DNA from: Dermatophilus congolensis
Lineage (GTDB): Bacteria; Actinomycetota; Actinomycetes; Actinomycetales; Dermatophilaceae
NCBI RefSeq assembly: GCF_900447215.1
Contig: NZ_UFYA01000001.1
Span: 1,674,001-1,738,000 of the forward strand
Length of the DNA: 64,000 nucleotides
Direction of reading: 5' to 3'
Every line of letters starts with the position of its first letter. Positions within the stretch are counted from its first letter, which is position 1. Positions 35,411 through 44,791 of this stretch are shown here, piece by piece. The notes under the pieces are model-generated. The model ran no database searches and was not told the DNA's origin. It was given only the letters and a program-made list of their open reading frames with translations. The translations under genes and the position numbers were made by a program.

Positions 35411-36669
35411 GAGCGTGCTCCGCATAGTTGGCGTACGGCTGTGATGACGCGGTCGATTTGGTCGTCGGTCATAGCCGAGAAGATGGGGAGGGAGAAGCAG
35501 CGGCTAAAGGCATCCTCTGCGACGGGAAAGACTGTGGGGTCAGGAGCGATGGTGTCGCGCCAGACAGGGTGGCGGTGCAGTGGGATGAAGTGAACACTGG
35601 CTCCGATGCGGTAGTGGTTTGTGAGCTTGTCGATGAGGGCGTCGCGCTGGATTGGTGCGGTGTCTAGCAGGTGAGGTGCGTAGATGTGGCGGGCGTGGAT
35701 ATCGCCAGAAGGTGCGTGTGGCGGTAGCTGTAAGGGCAGGTCGGCGAAGGCTTCGTCGTAGGCGTCAGCGATTTCTTCGCGGCGGGTTCGCATACGTATT
35801 GCTTTGGTGAGTTGTACGCGTCCGATCGCTGCGGCGGGGTCGGTGAGGTTGTATTTGAATCCGGGGGCGAGGACTTCGTATTTCCAGGCCGGGCCTGCCG
35901 ACATGCCGGATTCGGTGTAGCGAGAGAACGCGTCACGGCTGATGCCATGCAGGCGCATCATGCGGGCGTGGTTAGCTAGGTCTGGGTTAGTGGTCAGGAG
36001 CATGCCACCTTCGCCGGTGGTCATGGTTTTGGTGGCGTAGAAACTGAATACGACTGCCTCGGAAGCTCCGAGTCCCACGTTGATGTTTTCGCTGACGGCG
36101 GGGAATGCGTGGGCTGCGTCCTCGATGACGGCGAGGTTGTGTTCTCGGGCGAATTCAGCCAGGTGTGTTCGGGCAACGGGTAGGCCGGCGAAGTGGACCG
36201 GCATGATTGCGCGGGTGTGGGGGGTGATCGCTGCGGCCGCGGCGTGTAGGTCGATGTTCAAGGTGGTGGGTAAGACATCGACGAGTACGGGGGTGGCGCC
36301 TACGTAGCGGACTACCTCTGCTGTTGAGGTGAAGGTCCAGGTGGGGACGATCACTTCGTCACCTGGGCCGATGCCCAGGGCTACGAGGGCTAGGTGTAGT
36401 CCTGCCGTGGCTGAGTTGACGGCGATGGCGTGGATTTCTGGGGGTGGTGCGGGCGTAGGGGGTGAGGGGGTGCCAGGTGTGGTGGTTGTGAAGTTTCCAG
36501 CCAGCGCGGCAGCGAATTCGGTTTCGAAGGCTGCGGCGACTGGGCCGGTGGTGAGCCACCCGGACCGGATTGCTTCTGCGGCGGCGCGGACTTCTTCCTC
36601 ACCGATATCTGGTGGACCAAAGGGTATAAATGGCAATAGTTTTCGACTATCTGGCGAGGATGTATTCAC
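35407..36669 (-). CDS. DegT/DnrJ/EryC1/StrS-family sugar aminotransferase
   Basis: This PLP enzyme of 420 residues has GPPDIGEEEVRAAAEAIRSG at the start, AVNSATAGLHLALVALGIGPG, VIEDAAHAFPA, and FYATKTMTTGEGG with the PLP lysine. It should aminate the 4-keto sugar made by the dehydratase at 32891 (PglE/LegC-like role), and is coupled to the sugar-transferase gene. Residues 60-78 carry a Thr/Pro-rich insertion. The start is GTG 36669 with a weak ribosome site. Confidence 0.9.
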   Translation of the reverse strand: MNTSSPDSRKLLPFIPFGPPDIGEEEVRAAAEAIRSGWLTTGPVAAAFETEFAAALAGNFTTTTPGTPSPPTPAPPPEIHAIAVNSATAGLHLALVALGIGPGDEVIVPTWTFTSTAEVVRYVGATPVLVDVLPTTLNIDLHAAAAAITPHTRAIMPVHFAGLPVARTHLAEFAREHNLAVIEDAAHAFPAVSENINVGLGASEAVVFSFYATKTMTTGEGGMLLTTNPDLANHARMMRLHGISRDAFSRYTESGMSAGPAWKYEVLAPGFKYNLTDPAAAIGRVQLTKAIRMRTRREEIADAYDEAFADLPLQLPPHAPSGDIHARHIYAPHLLDTAPIQRDALIDKLTNHYRIGASVHFIPLHRHPVWRDTIAPDPTVFPVAEDAFSRCFSLPIFSAMTDDQIDRVITAVRQLCGARS

Positions 36670-36747
36670 ATTTCTAGGCTAGGGGTTCCTCGCCACAGAC
36701 AGCGGGATGGGCACGTCGGATTCGAAACTCGGAAGGAGGTGTCAGCG

Positions 36748-38049
36748 GTGCGGTACGGGATGTTGTCGCAGTGGTATGACCCTGAACCTGGCCCGGCAGC
36801 GTTGCCTGGGGTTTTGGCTCGAGGGCTGGTCGGGCGCGGACATGCAGTCAATGTGGTCACAGGGTTCCCGAACTACCCCAGCGGGCAGATCGCGCAGGGG
36901 TATCAGCAATGCCTTTTCCGTGATGAAGTCCTTGATGACGTGGGGGTTCGCCGAGTGGCGCTGTACCCCAGTCACGACTCTTCAGCGGTCCGGCGTGTGC
37001 TGAACTATGGCAGTTTCGGAGTGTCAGCGGCGATCTCTGGTACTGCATTCGTTCGCGGCGCCGATGCGGTGTGGGTTAACTACTCCCCCATCACGGTTGC
37101 TTTACCCATGTGGGTGGCTCGGTTACGTGATCGCGTTCCGTTAGTTGTTCACGTTGGTGACCTATGGCCCGACACGATGACGGCCGCCGGTTTCACCCCC
37201 AGCGGGTTCACGGGAGCAGCACTGGAGAAAGTGCTGCATGAATGGACTGACGCCATGTACCGCTCCGCCGCTGTTGTCACCTACATCTCCCCCGGGGTCC
37301 GAGACATTCTCATCGACCGAGGCGTGCCCGAACACAAACTTCGCTACGCCCCGATGTGGGCCGACGAAACCTTGTTTTCCCCTGCCAGCCAGGCCACCCG
37401 CACCGCTGCCGAAGCATGGCGGCGCAGCAACGGCGTCGGAGACCAAGACATTCTGGTCCTGTACGCCGGTGCGCTCGGACACGCCCAAGGTCTAGAAACT
37501 CTTCTGCGCGCTGTCGCCACCGCTAATGCCGAACTCGCCGACACCGGCGCCCGTCGACGCCTGCGCTGCATCATCGCTGGTTCTGGCACCGCAGAAGAAG
37601 AACTACGCAGCCTTGCCCGCGATCTGCGCATCCCTGGAGATAACCAACCCATCACTTTCATAGGCCGGGTAGCACCTGAGCTGATGCCTACCCTCATGGC
37701 TGCCGCCGACGCCTGCTATATCGGTCTTCGCCGCGACCCTCTTTCCAAGGTCACCATGCCAAGCAAAACCCAAGCCATCATGGCCTCTGGCCGCGCAATC
37801 GTCGCCGCCGCTGACGGCGACATCAAAGATGTTGTCACCAGCGCTGGAGCCGGTTACGCCACAAACTCCGGCGACCAGCCCGGCCTCACACGAATTCTTT
37901 TGCGCCTGTGCGAAAGTGGCCGTGCATCACTAGAAAGTGTCGGCCTTGCTGGGCTACGCCACTACCGAAGCGAATACGCCGTAGAACACGCAGTCACCCG
38001 CGCTGAACAAGCCCTCACCTACGCAGCAGGCGGTGAAAGGACACCATGA
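36748..38049 (+). CDS. glycosyltransferase, GT4 family (WcaI/WbuB-like)
   Basis: The 433-residue protein begins VRYGMLSQWYDPEPGPAALP, with a strong AGGAGG 8 nt before GTG 36748; GTG 36739 falls within the spacing. The GT-B fold shows VVHVGDLWPDTM in the N-terminal domain and LYAGALGHAQGLETLL, IGRVAPELMPTLM and PSKTQAIMASGRAIVAAADG in the C-terminal domain. WbuB-type enzymes add L-FucNAc or related sugars to a lipid-linked acceptor. The stop overlaps capE by 4 nt. Confidence 0.88.
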   Translation: MRYGMLSQWYDPEPGPAALPGVLARGLVGRGHAVNVVTGFPNYPSGQIAQGYQQCLFRDEVLDDVGVRRVALYPSHDSSAVRRVLNYGSFGVSAAISGTAFVRGADAVWVNYSPITVALPMWVARLRDRVPLVVHVGDLWPDTMTAAGFTPSGFTGAALEKVLHEWTDAMYRSAAVVTYISPGVRDILIDRGVPEHKLRYAPMWADETLFSPASQATRTAAEAWRRSNGVGDQDILVLYAGALGHAQGLETLLRAVATANAELADTGARRRLRCIIAGSGTAEEELRSLARDLRIPGDNQPITFIGRVAPELMPTLMAAADACYIGLRRDPLSKVTMPSKTQAIMASGRAIVAAADGDIKDVVTSAGAGYATNSGDQPGLTRILLRLCESGRASLESVGLAGLRHYRSEYAVEHAVTRAEQALTYAAGGERTP

Positions 38050-39170
38050 ACCACCCCCTCCCCGAACATCACCTCACCACCACCCCAGGAGATGAGCGAG
38101 GAGAACACCACCCCGGCGACGCCCTACGCGACACCACCATCGCCATCACCGGCGGCACCGGATCATTCGGCTCCACCATGGCCCGACGCCTCCTCAAACA
38201 CGGCGTCAAAAAAATCCACATCCTCTCCCGCGACGAAGCCAAACAACACGACATGCGTGTAGCCCTAGCCGACGAACGCATCACCTACTTCGTCGGCGAC
38301 GTCCGCGACCGCACCTCCGTAGACGCAGCCCTACGCGGCACCGACCACGTCTTCCACGCAGCAGCCCTCAAACAAGTCCCCAGCTGCGAATTCTTCCCCC
38401 AACAAGCCGTACTCACCAACGTACTGGGCTCCCATAACGTCATCATGGCCGCCCACGAAGCCGGCGCCCGCTCACTGGTCTGCCTCTCCACCGACAAAGC
38501 CGTCTACCCCGTCAACGCCATGGGCATGTCCAAAGCCCTCATGGAAAAACACGCCCAAGCATTCACCCGCCAATACCCAGACAGCCCCACCACCGTCACC
38601 ATCACCCGCTACGGAAACGTCATGTACTCCCGCGGCTCAGTCATCCCCCACTTCATCAACCAAATCCACACCGGACGCCCCATCACCATCACCGAACCCG
38701 ACATGACCCGCTTCCTCATGTCCCTCGAAGAATCCGTCGACCTCGTCACCCATGCCTTCACCAACGGCACCCCAGGCGACCTCTACGTACGCAAAGCCCC
38801 CGCCGCCACCATCAACACCCTCGCCAAAGCCGTCGCCACCCTCCTAGGCCACCCCGACCACCCCATCCACATCATCGGCGTGCGCCACGGCGAAAAAATG
38901 CACGAAACCCTGCTCTCCCACGAAGAAATGGCCCACGCCACCGACCAAGGCAACTACTTCCGCGTACCTGTGGACGCCCGCTCCATGGAATACGAGCTCT
39001 ACTTCACCGAAGGCGACCACCACCGCGCCCCCCTTGAGGACTACACCTCCGCCAACACCCAACGACTCAACCTCGAAGAAACCATCACCCTCCTACTCAC
39101 CCTCCCGCACATCCGCGAACTCGCCTACCAAGCCGGAACACTCCACCAGCACGAAACGGCACAGCCATGA
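38046..39170 (+). CDS. capE: UDP-N-acetylglucosamine 4,6-dehydratase/5-epimerase (CapE/WbjB/FnlA)
   Basis: This is the first enzyme of UDP-N-acetyl-L-fucosamine synthesis. It has 374 residues, with a 28-residue N-terminal extension, then IAITGGTGSFGSTMARRLL (NADP-binding), HVFHAAALKQVPSCEFFP, CLSTDKAVYPVNAMGMSK (catalytic region with Met at the Tyr position) and YGNVMYSRGSVIPHF. The end carries the family SMEYELYFTEG. It overlaps capF by 4 nt; capE-capF-GNAT-capG form one translationally linked unit. Confidence 0.92.
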   Translation: MNHPLPEHHLTTTPGDERGEHHPGDALRDTTIAITGGTGSFGSTMARRLLKHGVKKIHILSRDEAKQHDMRVALADERITYFVGDVRDRTSVDAALRGTDHVFHAAALKQVPSCEFFPQQAVLTNVLGSHNVIMAAHEAGARSLVCLSTDKAVYPVNAMGMSKALMEKHAQAFTRQYPDSPTTVTITRYGNVMYSRGSVIPHFINQIHTGRPITITEPDMTRFLMSLEESVDLVTHAFTNGTPGDLYVRKAPAATINTLAKAVATLLGHPDHPIHIIGVRHGEKMHETLLSHEEMAHATDQGNYFRVPVDARSMEYELYFTEGDHHRAPLEDYTSANTQRLNLEETITLLLTLPHIRELAYQAGTLHQHETAQP

Positions 39171-40366
39171 ACAGCACCCCCACCCAACGCCGCCTCAAAG
39201 CTGTCGTCACCGGCGCCAACGGATTCCTCGGCTGGCACCTACGCGCCCGCCTACTCACCTTGCCCAACATCGACACCTACCCCATCAATCGCACTGACTT
39301 CGCCACCCACGCCCTCGAAGAAGCCCTCTCCGACGCCGACCTCGTCTTCCACTGCGCAGGCATCAACCGCAGCAACGAACACGAACTCAACAACGGCAAC
39401 ATCGCCCTAGCCAACCGACTCGTCACCGCACTAGAAAGCACCGTCTCTGGCCGCTACACCGCAGGCAAACGCGAACCAGCCGTCGTCTACGCAGGCTCCA
39501 ACCACGCCTCACCCGAACACCCCAACAGCTCCACCCCCTACGGACACGGAAAGCGCCAAGCCGGCCACATCATCACCGAATGGGCCGAACACGCTGGCGG
39601 CGAAGCCAGCGCCACCGACCTCCGCTTCTGCGGACTCTTCGGCGAACATGGCCGCCCCGACTACAACAGCTTTGTGGCCACCTTCGCCCACACCATCGCC
39701 CACGACGGCGAACCCCGCATTACCGACGACCGCGAAATCCCCCTCTTACACGTCGGCGAAGCCTGCGAACGCATGATCGCCGCCGCACTCCAACGCACCA
39801 ACGGCATCCGCGAACAAACCGGCACCATGATTCGCATCTCCGAAGTCGCCCGCACCCTCGAACGATTCCACTCCGTCTACGCCCCCACCGGCGAAATCCC
39901 CGACCTCAACTCTCCCCTAGGCATCCCCCTGTTCAACACCCTGCGCGCGGCCATGTGGCCCCACGCCTACCCCATCCCCACCCAACCCAACACCGACGAA
40001 CGCGGCACCCTCATCGAAACCATCCGCGTCCACGGCAGCAGCGGCCAGGTATTCCACTCCACCACCAACCCCGGCTACACCCGCGGTAACCACTTCCATC
40101 TCAACAAAATCGAACGATTCCAAGTCCTACACGGCACCGCCCGCATCTGCCTACGCCGCGTCCTGACCAATGAACGCATCGACTTCGACGTCACCGGCGA
40201 CACCCCCGTCACCATCGACATGCCCACCCTGTGGACACACAACATCACCAACACCGGAACCACACCCCTACACACCATGTTCTGGACCAACGAGCTCTAC
40301 GACCCCAAAAACCCCGACACCACACCACACCCCGTCGACCCTGCCCCCACCACACCCCAACCATGA
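39167..40366 (+). CDS. capF: UDP-2-acetamido-2,6-dideoxy-hexulose reductase (CapF/WbjC), bifunctional
   Basis: It makes UDP-6-deoxy-L-talose N-acetyl sugar from the CapE product. The 399-residue protein has a reductase domain (VVTGANGFLGWHLRARLL, HCAGINRSNEHE, YGHGKRQAGH with the Lys of the SDR site) and a C-terminal cupin domain (STTNPGYTRGNHFHLNKIE), the zinc-binding epimerase part known in S. aureus CapF. It overlaps both neighbours by 4 nt. Confidence 0.92.
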   Translation: MNSTPTQRRLKAVVTGANGFLGWHLRARLLTLPNIDTYPINRTDFATHALEEALSDADLVFHCAGINRSNEHELNNGNIALANRLVTALESTVSGRYTAGKREPAVVYAGSNHASPEHPNSSTPYGHGKRQAGHIITEWAEHAGGEASATDLRFCGLFGEHGRPDYNSFVATFAHTIAHDGEPRITDDREIPLLHVGEACERMIAAALQRTNGIREQTGTMIRISEVARTLERFHSVYAPTGEIPDLNSPLGIPLFNTLRAAMWPHAYPIPTQPNTDERGTLIETIRVHGSSGQVFHSTTNPGYTRGNHFHLNKIERFQVLHGTARICLRRVLTNERIDFDVTGDTPVTIDMPTLWTHNITNTGTTPLHTMFWTNELYDPKNPDTTPHPVDPAPTTPQP

Positions 40367-41004
40367 CCCCCCACCTACCCACTCCCCCCAACCCCCACAT
40401 CCACTTCACCGAAGGCATCGACCCCACCGACATCCCCGCCCTCGCCCGCCTGCACCACGACGCCTTCCCCAACTTCTTTCTCACACGCCTCGGGCAACCC
40501 TTCCTCCGCGAGTTCTACCGCGCCTACGCCACCGACCCCACCGCCATCACCATCACCGCACGCATGCCCAACAACCAACCCATCGGCATCGCTGTCGGAA
40601 CCACCGACCCCACCACCTTCTACACCCGACTCCTACGCCGCCGCGCCATTCCCTTCGCCCTCGCCGCAACCCGCGCCGCACTCACCCACCCCCGCACTGT
40701 CATCCCCCGACTCCTACGCGCCCTGCGCTACCGCGGAGACACACCACCAGGCAGCAACGGCGCCCTCCTAGCCTCCATCTGCATCAGCCCCACCCTCAAA
40801 AAAACCGGCACCGGCGCCAAACTCACCCACACCTGGACCACCTGCGCCCACCACCACGGAGCCACCAGCGCCTACCTCACCACCGACGCCGACAACAACG
40901 ACGCCGTCAACCGCCACTACAACCGCCAAGGCTGGACCATCGAATCCACCTACACCACCCCCGCCGGACGGCGCATGCACCGCTACGTCAAGGAGCTCCC
41001 ATGA
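40363..41004 (+). CDS. GNAT-family N-acetyltransferase within the capEFG unit
   Basis: The 213-residue protein has the GNAT layout: ARLHHDAFPNFFLTRLGQPF, GIAVGTTDP (strand 3-4), ASICISPTLKKTGTGAKL as the acyl-CoA loop (Q/RxxGxG/A replaced by KKTGTGA), and NRHYNRQGWTIES near the end. Starts and stops overlap capF and capG by 4 nt each. It probably acylates an amino sugar or a lipid-linked unit; the substrate is unknown. S. aureus and P. aeruginosa capEFG/wbjBCD sets lack such a gene. Confidence 0.8.
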   Translation: MTPHLPTPPNPHIHFTEGIDPTDIPALARLHHDAFPNFFLTRLGQPFLREFYRAYATDPTAITITARMPNNQPIGIAVGTTDPTTFYTRLLRRRAIPFALAATRAALTHPRTVIPRLLRALRYRGDTPPGSNGALLASICISPTLKKTGTGAKLTHTWTTCAHHHGATSAYLTTDADNNDAVNRHYNRQGWTIESTYTTPAGRRMHRYVKELP

Positions 41005-42134
41005 CCCACGTCATGACCATCGTCGGCACCCGCCCCGAAATCATCCGTCTCTCCCGCGTCATCACCCACCTCGACAACACCGTCACCCACACCCTCGTCC
41101 ACACCGGCCAAAACTACGACTACGAACTCAACGAAATCTTCTTCGAAGAACTCGGTCTACGCCGCCCCGATCACTTCCTCGCCATCAACACAGCCACCCT
41201 AGGAACCACCCTGGGCGAAACCCTCATCAAAGTTGAAGACATCCTCACCACCCATCGCCCCGACGCAGTCCTCATCCTCGGCGACACCAACTCCGCCATC
41301 GCCGCCCTCATCGCCAAACGCATGCGCATCCCCGTTTACCACATGGAAGCAGGCAACCGCTGCTTCGACCACAACGTCCCCGAAGAAACCAACAGACGCA
41401 TGGTCGACCACATCGCCGACTACAACCTCGTCTACACCGAACACGCACGCCGCAACCTCCTCGCCGAAGGCATCCATCCCCGCCACATCGCCCTTACCGG
41501 CTCCCCCATGAAAGAAGTCCTCGATCACCACCGCTCCGCCTTCGACACCAGCACCGCCACCAGCGACCTCGGCCTCACCCCCGGCAAATTCCTCCTCGTC
41601 AGCGCCCACCGCGAAGAAAACGTCGACTCCCCTCAACGGCTGACCAACCTGCTGAACTGCCTCATCACAGCACGCGACACCTTCGATATGCCCGTCCTTG
41701 TCTCCACCCATCCCCGCACCCGCAAGCGGCTCGACGCACTCCTACACCACCCAGACAGCCCTCGCCACAACCTCGAAGGCATCACCTTCCACCCACCCAT
41801 GGGGTTTCTGGACTACAACCGCCTCCAAATGGACGCCGCCTGCGTCCTATCTGACTCCGGCACCATCAGCGAAGAATCCTCACTCCTGGGATTCCCGGCA
41901 GTCACCCTCCGTGACTCCATCGAACGCCCCGAAGCCCTCGACACCGGATCCATCATCATGACTGGCCTGGACCCCGACAACCTCATCGAAGCCATCCGCG
42001 ATGCCATCACCACCGGCACTACCCCACCGCCAACTCCCACCGACTACCGCATCAACAACTGCTCACAACGAACCGTCCGATTCATCCTGTCCACCCACCG
42101 CCGTCACGAGACCTGGACCGGCCTGCGCAGCTGA
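41001..42134 (+). CDS. capG: UDP-N-acetylglucosamine 2-epimerase family, UDP-L-FucNAc synthase (CapG/WbjD)
   Basis: This enzyme performs the last 2-epimerisation to UDP-L-FucNAc. The 377-residue protein has VGTRPEIIRLSRVI, HTGQNYDYELNEIFFEELG, LILGDTNSAIAAL, MEAGNRCFDHNVPEETNRR, SAHREENVDSPQRL and LSDSGTISEESSLLG, all positions of the WecB/FnlC family. It overlaps the GNAT gene by 4 nt and is followed after 5 nt by a GT4 gene, as wbjD is by wbjE. Confidence 0.93.
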   Translation: MTHVMTIVGTRPEIIRLSRVITHLDNTVTHTLVHTGQNYDYELNEIFFEELGLRRPDHFLAINTATLGTTLGETLIKVEDILTTHRPDAVLILGDTNSAIAALIAKRMRIPVYHMEAGNRCFDHNVPEETNRRMVDHIADYNLVYTEHARRNLLAEGIHPRHIALTGSPMKEVLDHHRSAFDTSTATSDLGLTPGKFLLVSAHREENVDSPQRLTNLLNCLITARDTFDMPVLVSTHPRTRKRLDALLHHPDSPRHNLEGITFHPPMGFLDYNRLQMDAACVLSDSGTISEESSLLGFPAVTLRDSIERPEALDTGSIIMTGLDPDNLIEAIRDAITTGTTPPPTPTDYRINNCSQRTVRFILSTHRRHETWTGLRS

Positions 42135-42139
42135 ACGCC

Positions 42140-43318
42140 ATGACTTCACCAACCGGCCCCCGCATACTGATAGCCACGCCCTACTACACCCCTGCTTGGC
42201 GTGGCGGCGGACCTATCCGCAGCCTAGCTGCCATCACCAACCAGCATGGCGACCGCCACCATTTCCTCGTGATCACCAGTGCATACGACTGGGGCGGTGT
42301 GCCTTTAGATGTCGATACCACCGATTGGGTCCGCACCGGCTCTGCACTTGTGCGCTACTTACCCACCACTTTTGGCTCCCTGAACACCATTCCTGCCTAC
42401 GTTCGAGCCTGGCGCCAGGCCACCAGTAGCCCTTCTGGACCGCCAGAAATCACTTACCTCACCGGAGCATTCCCTCCGCTATGGACATTGCTTCCTTTGC
42501 TGCTTGCGCGCACCAAAATCCTGTCGTTGGGGCATGTGCTTATCGCACCTCGAGGAGAGTTCGGGACTGGCGCTCTAGCACTGAAAGCTAAGAAAAAACG
42601 CTGCTTTCTTGCCGCGGCACGATTCGCTGGTCTTTATCGAGACGTCACGTGGCATGCCTCTTCTCCTGCTGAAGCCGCCGACATTCGTAGCGTTTTCCCC
42701 AAAGCTCGGGTCCTTATACGGCAGAACGAGACTGACCTACCTACCTGCGCTACTCGACCGCACACCCCGACGACAGCTCCGCTGCGGCTGCTTTATCTAG
42801 GGCGGCTATCACCGAAAAAAGGTATCGAGACGTTCCTGGCTGCTCTGCGGTACGTGAATTCTCCAGTTCAGGTGACTATCGCTGGAACTGCTGACAGCGA
42901 TGACTATGCCTCCACGCTGCACGCTCTTGCCAATAAGAGCAAGCATCCAGTGTCTTTCGTTGGCGGGATTGAGCGCGATCGTGTGCAGGAAACTTTCTGT
43001 GAACACGATCTGTTTGTTTTTCCCACCACTAACGAAAACTTCGGCCACACAGTGGCTGAATCACTTTCCGCGGCGGTACCTGTGATGTTGCATCGCGGTT
43101 CTACCCCGTGGCCTGTGATGCTTCCGCATATACCGGCCGGAGCGCTCGAGCTGCTTGACACGTTCGATCCACGTGACTGGGCTGAACATATTGATGCTGT
43201 CGCGGCTCGTGCTCCTGAGCAGCGTTTGTCGGATCGGCAAGCAGCTGCAGATGCCTACGACGCGTGGCGTGCGTGTACGCCGACGCAGTCAGTATTCAAC
43301 ATGCTGCTCGACCAGTGA
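42140..43318 (+). CDS. glycosyltransferase, GT4 family (WbjE-like position)
   Basis: The 392-residue GT-B enzyme begins ILIATPYYTPAWRGGGPIRS, and has IAPRGEFGTGALALKAKKK, LLYLGRLSPKKGIETFLAAL and FPTTNENFGHTVAESLSAAVP, the donor-binding EX7E segment. Its place directly after capG suggests transfer of L-FucNAc or the next sugar. Codon usage changes inside this gene from strongly C-ending to mixed. It converges on the flippase gene with a 9-nt gap. Confidence 0.88.
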   Translation: MTSPTGPRILIATPYYTPAWRGGGPIRSLAAITNQHGDRHHFLVITSAYDWGGVPLDVDTTDWVRTGSALVRYLPTTFGSLNTIPAYVRAWRQATSSPSGPPEITYLTGAFPPLWTLLPLLLARTKILSLGHVLIAPRGEFGTGALALKAKKKRCFLAAARFAGLYRDVTWHASSPAEAADIRSVFPKARVLIRQNETDLPTCATRPHTPTTAPLRLLYLGRLSPKKGIETFLAALRYVNSPVQVTIAGTADSDDYASTLHALANKSKHPVSFVGGIERDRVQETFCEHDLFVFPTTNENFGHTVAESLSAAVPVMLHRGSTPWPVMLPHIPAGALELLDTFDPRDWAEHIDAVAARAPEQRLSDRQAAADAYDAWRACTPTQSVFNMLLDQ

Positions 43319-43327
43319 GCTACGTGG

Positions 43328-44791
43328 TCAGCGTTGATGACGCTGTAGCCTCTTCGCCCAAGTTCGGGTTTGGTCTGGATGAGTGCTGCACCACGCCAAC
43401 ACGATGAGTGCAGCGATACCGATGCGGGGAAGGGTTTCAAGGTTTGTCAGGGTCGCGGCCAGGAAAGTGACCATGACTGCTGATATGACCAGAGCTGCTT
43501 CAGCTGTCCATCGCATCTGATATTTCTGCCAGGCGCGGGCGATGGTGGCTGAAGAGGTAGTCGATACACCTACTAAATATCCGATGGCGACTGCCTCAAT
43601 TCCCCACGAACGTGGCGAGAGCGTCCATACCGTGGCTGCTGTTGCTAGCCCGGCAAGGCTGGCGATGGTTGTGTAGAGAATGCCGTTGCGTGAGCCGGCT
43701 GTGATGGCGTTGACGCAGGGAACCGCGATCATTGTGATGAGGACGGCCAGGAGCAAGGTCGCCATGATCGGGGCGGATTGGGTGAAAGCGGGGCCGTAAA
43801 AAGTTTGGATGATTTCGGGGGCTAGTAGGGATGCCACGACGACTAGTGGGAGAACAAGGAAGGTCAAGCCGCGCACTCCGCGGTCAAGTTGTGTTGTGAC
43901 TGCTGTGTTGTCTTTGCGGCCGAAAGCTTCGGCCATGTTGGGGTAGAGCACAAGGGATAGCGCTCCGGATAGCAGGGTCAGGGGCATGGCGAGGTTCCAC
44001 GCTGCGGAGTAGGCCCCTGCTGCGGTGTGTCCGTGTGTGGATGCGATGAGTACGGATAGTTGCACGAGCCCGGCCGAGGCGAGGGAGCCGAGTGCGCCTA
44101 GGGTGACGAAGCGGTCAATTTCTCTGGTGAGCGCATGGGTTTGGGCTGTGGGCAGGGGTGGGTGGGGAGTGTGCCATGGCCAGCATGCTGCGGTCAGGAG
44201 CAGGAAGCCTAAGGCTGGTGGGATGAGCAGTCGTAGGTCGGTGATGTCCAGGGATATGGCGACAACGACGCCGAACAGGCCGATGAGGGATAGAGCGCAG
44301 TCGAGGGTGACAACGCGGGTGACGGCGCCTACTCCGTAGTGGATGCCACGGGTGTATTGCTGCCCGGCGATACCGAGGAGGAAGAGAGCGACGCAGGTAG
44401 CGCTGAGGGGGTCGTTTGCGCGGGTGAGGGTAATGGGGATGGAGATGAGGGCCAGGAGGAGGGCGGTGGTGATGACGCGGTGGTTGAGGTGGGTGGCGAT
44501 GGTGTCGATTTCGTTGTGGTTATTTCGTCCGCGGGCTTGGGCGAGGAAGCGTGAGGCTGCTTGGCCGGCGGTGGTGGGCCACAGGAGGATGAGGAGTTGA
44601 GCGGTTGCTTGGCCGGTGGCGACGAGGCCTAATGCGCTGGCTCCAGCGTAGCGGCCGATGATGATGGTGATGGCTAGGCGGATGGCGCCTTGGCTGGCTA
44701 GTCCGATGAAGCTGGTGATGCCTCGGCGGGTGAGGTGGTGGTCGGTGGGTTGGTGGAGGTTGATGGGGCTGCGGAGGGGGTGGGGGTTCAT
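43328..44791 (-). CDS. polysaccharide flippase (Wzx-like)
   Basis: This 487-residue integral membrane protein has about 12-14 hydrophobic segments, beginning with ITSFIGLASQGAIRLAITII and including ALGLVATGQATAQLLILLW, as in MATE/Wzx (MOP) exporters that flip lipid-linked repeat units. ATG 44791 overlaps the stop of the GT4 gene upstream on this strand by 4 nt. A much longer open frame upstream, across that GT4 gene, is Pro/His/Arg-rich and not credible. Confidence 0.87.
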   Translation of the reverse strand: MNPHPLRSPINLHQPTDHHLTRRGITSFIGLASQGAIRLAITIIIGRYAGASALGLVATGQATAQLLILLWPTTAGQAASRFLAQARGRNNHNEIDTIATHLNHRVITTALLLALISIPITLTRANDPLSATCVALFLLGIAGQQYTRGIHYGVGAVTRVVTLDCALSLIGLFGVVVAISLDITDLRLLIPPALGFLLLTAACWPWHTPHPPLPTAQTHALTREIDRFVTLGALGSLASAGLVQLSVLIASTHGHTAAGAYSAAWNLAMPLTLLSGALSLVLYPNMAEAFGRKDNTAVTTQLDRGVRGLTFLVLPLVVVASLLAPEIIQTFYGPAFTQSAPIMATLLLAVLITMIAVPCVNAITAGSRNGILYTTIASLAGLATAATVWTLSPRSWGIEAVAIGYLVGVSTTSSATIARAWQKYQMRWTAEAALVISAVMVTFLAATLTNLETLPRIGIAALIVLAWCSTHPDQTRTWAKRLQRHQR

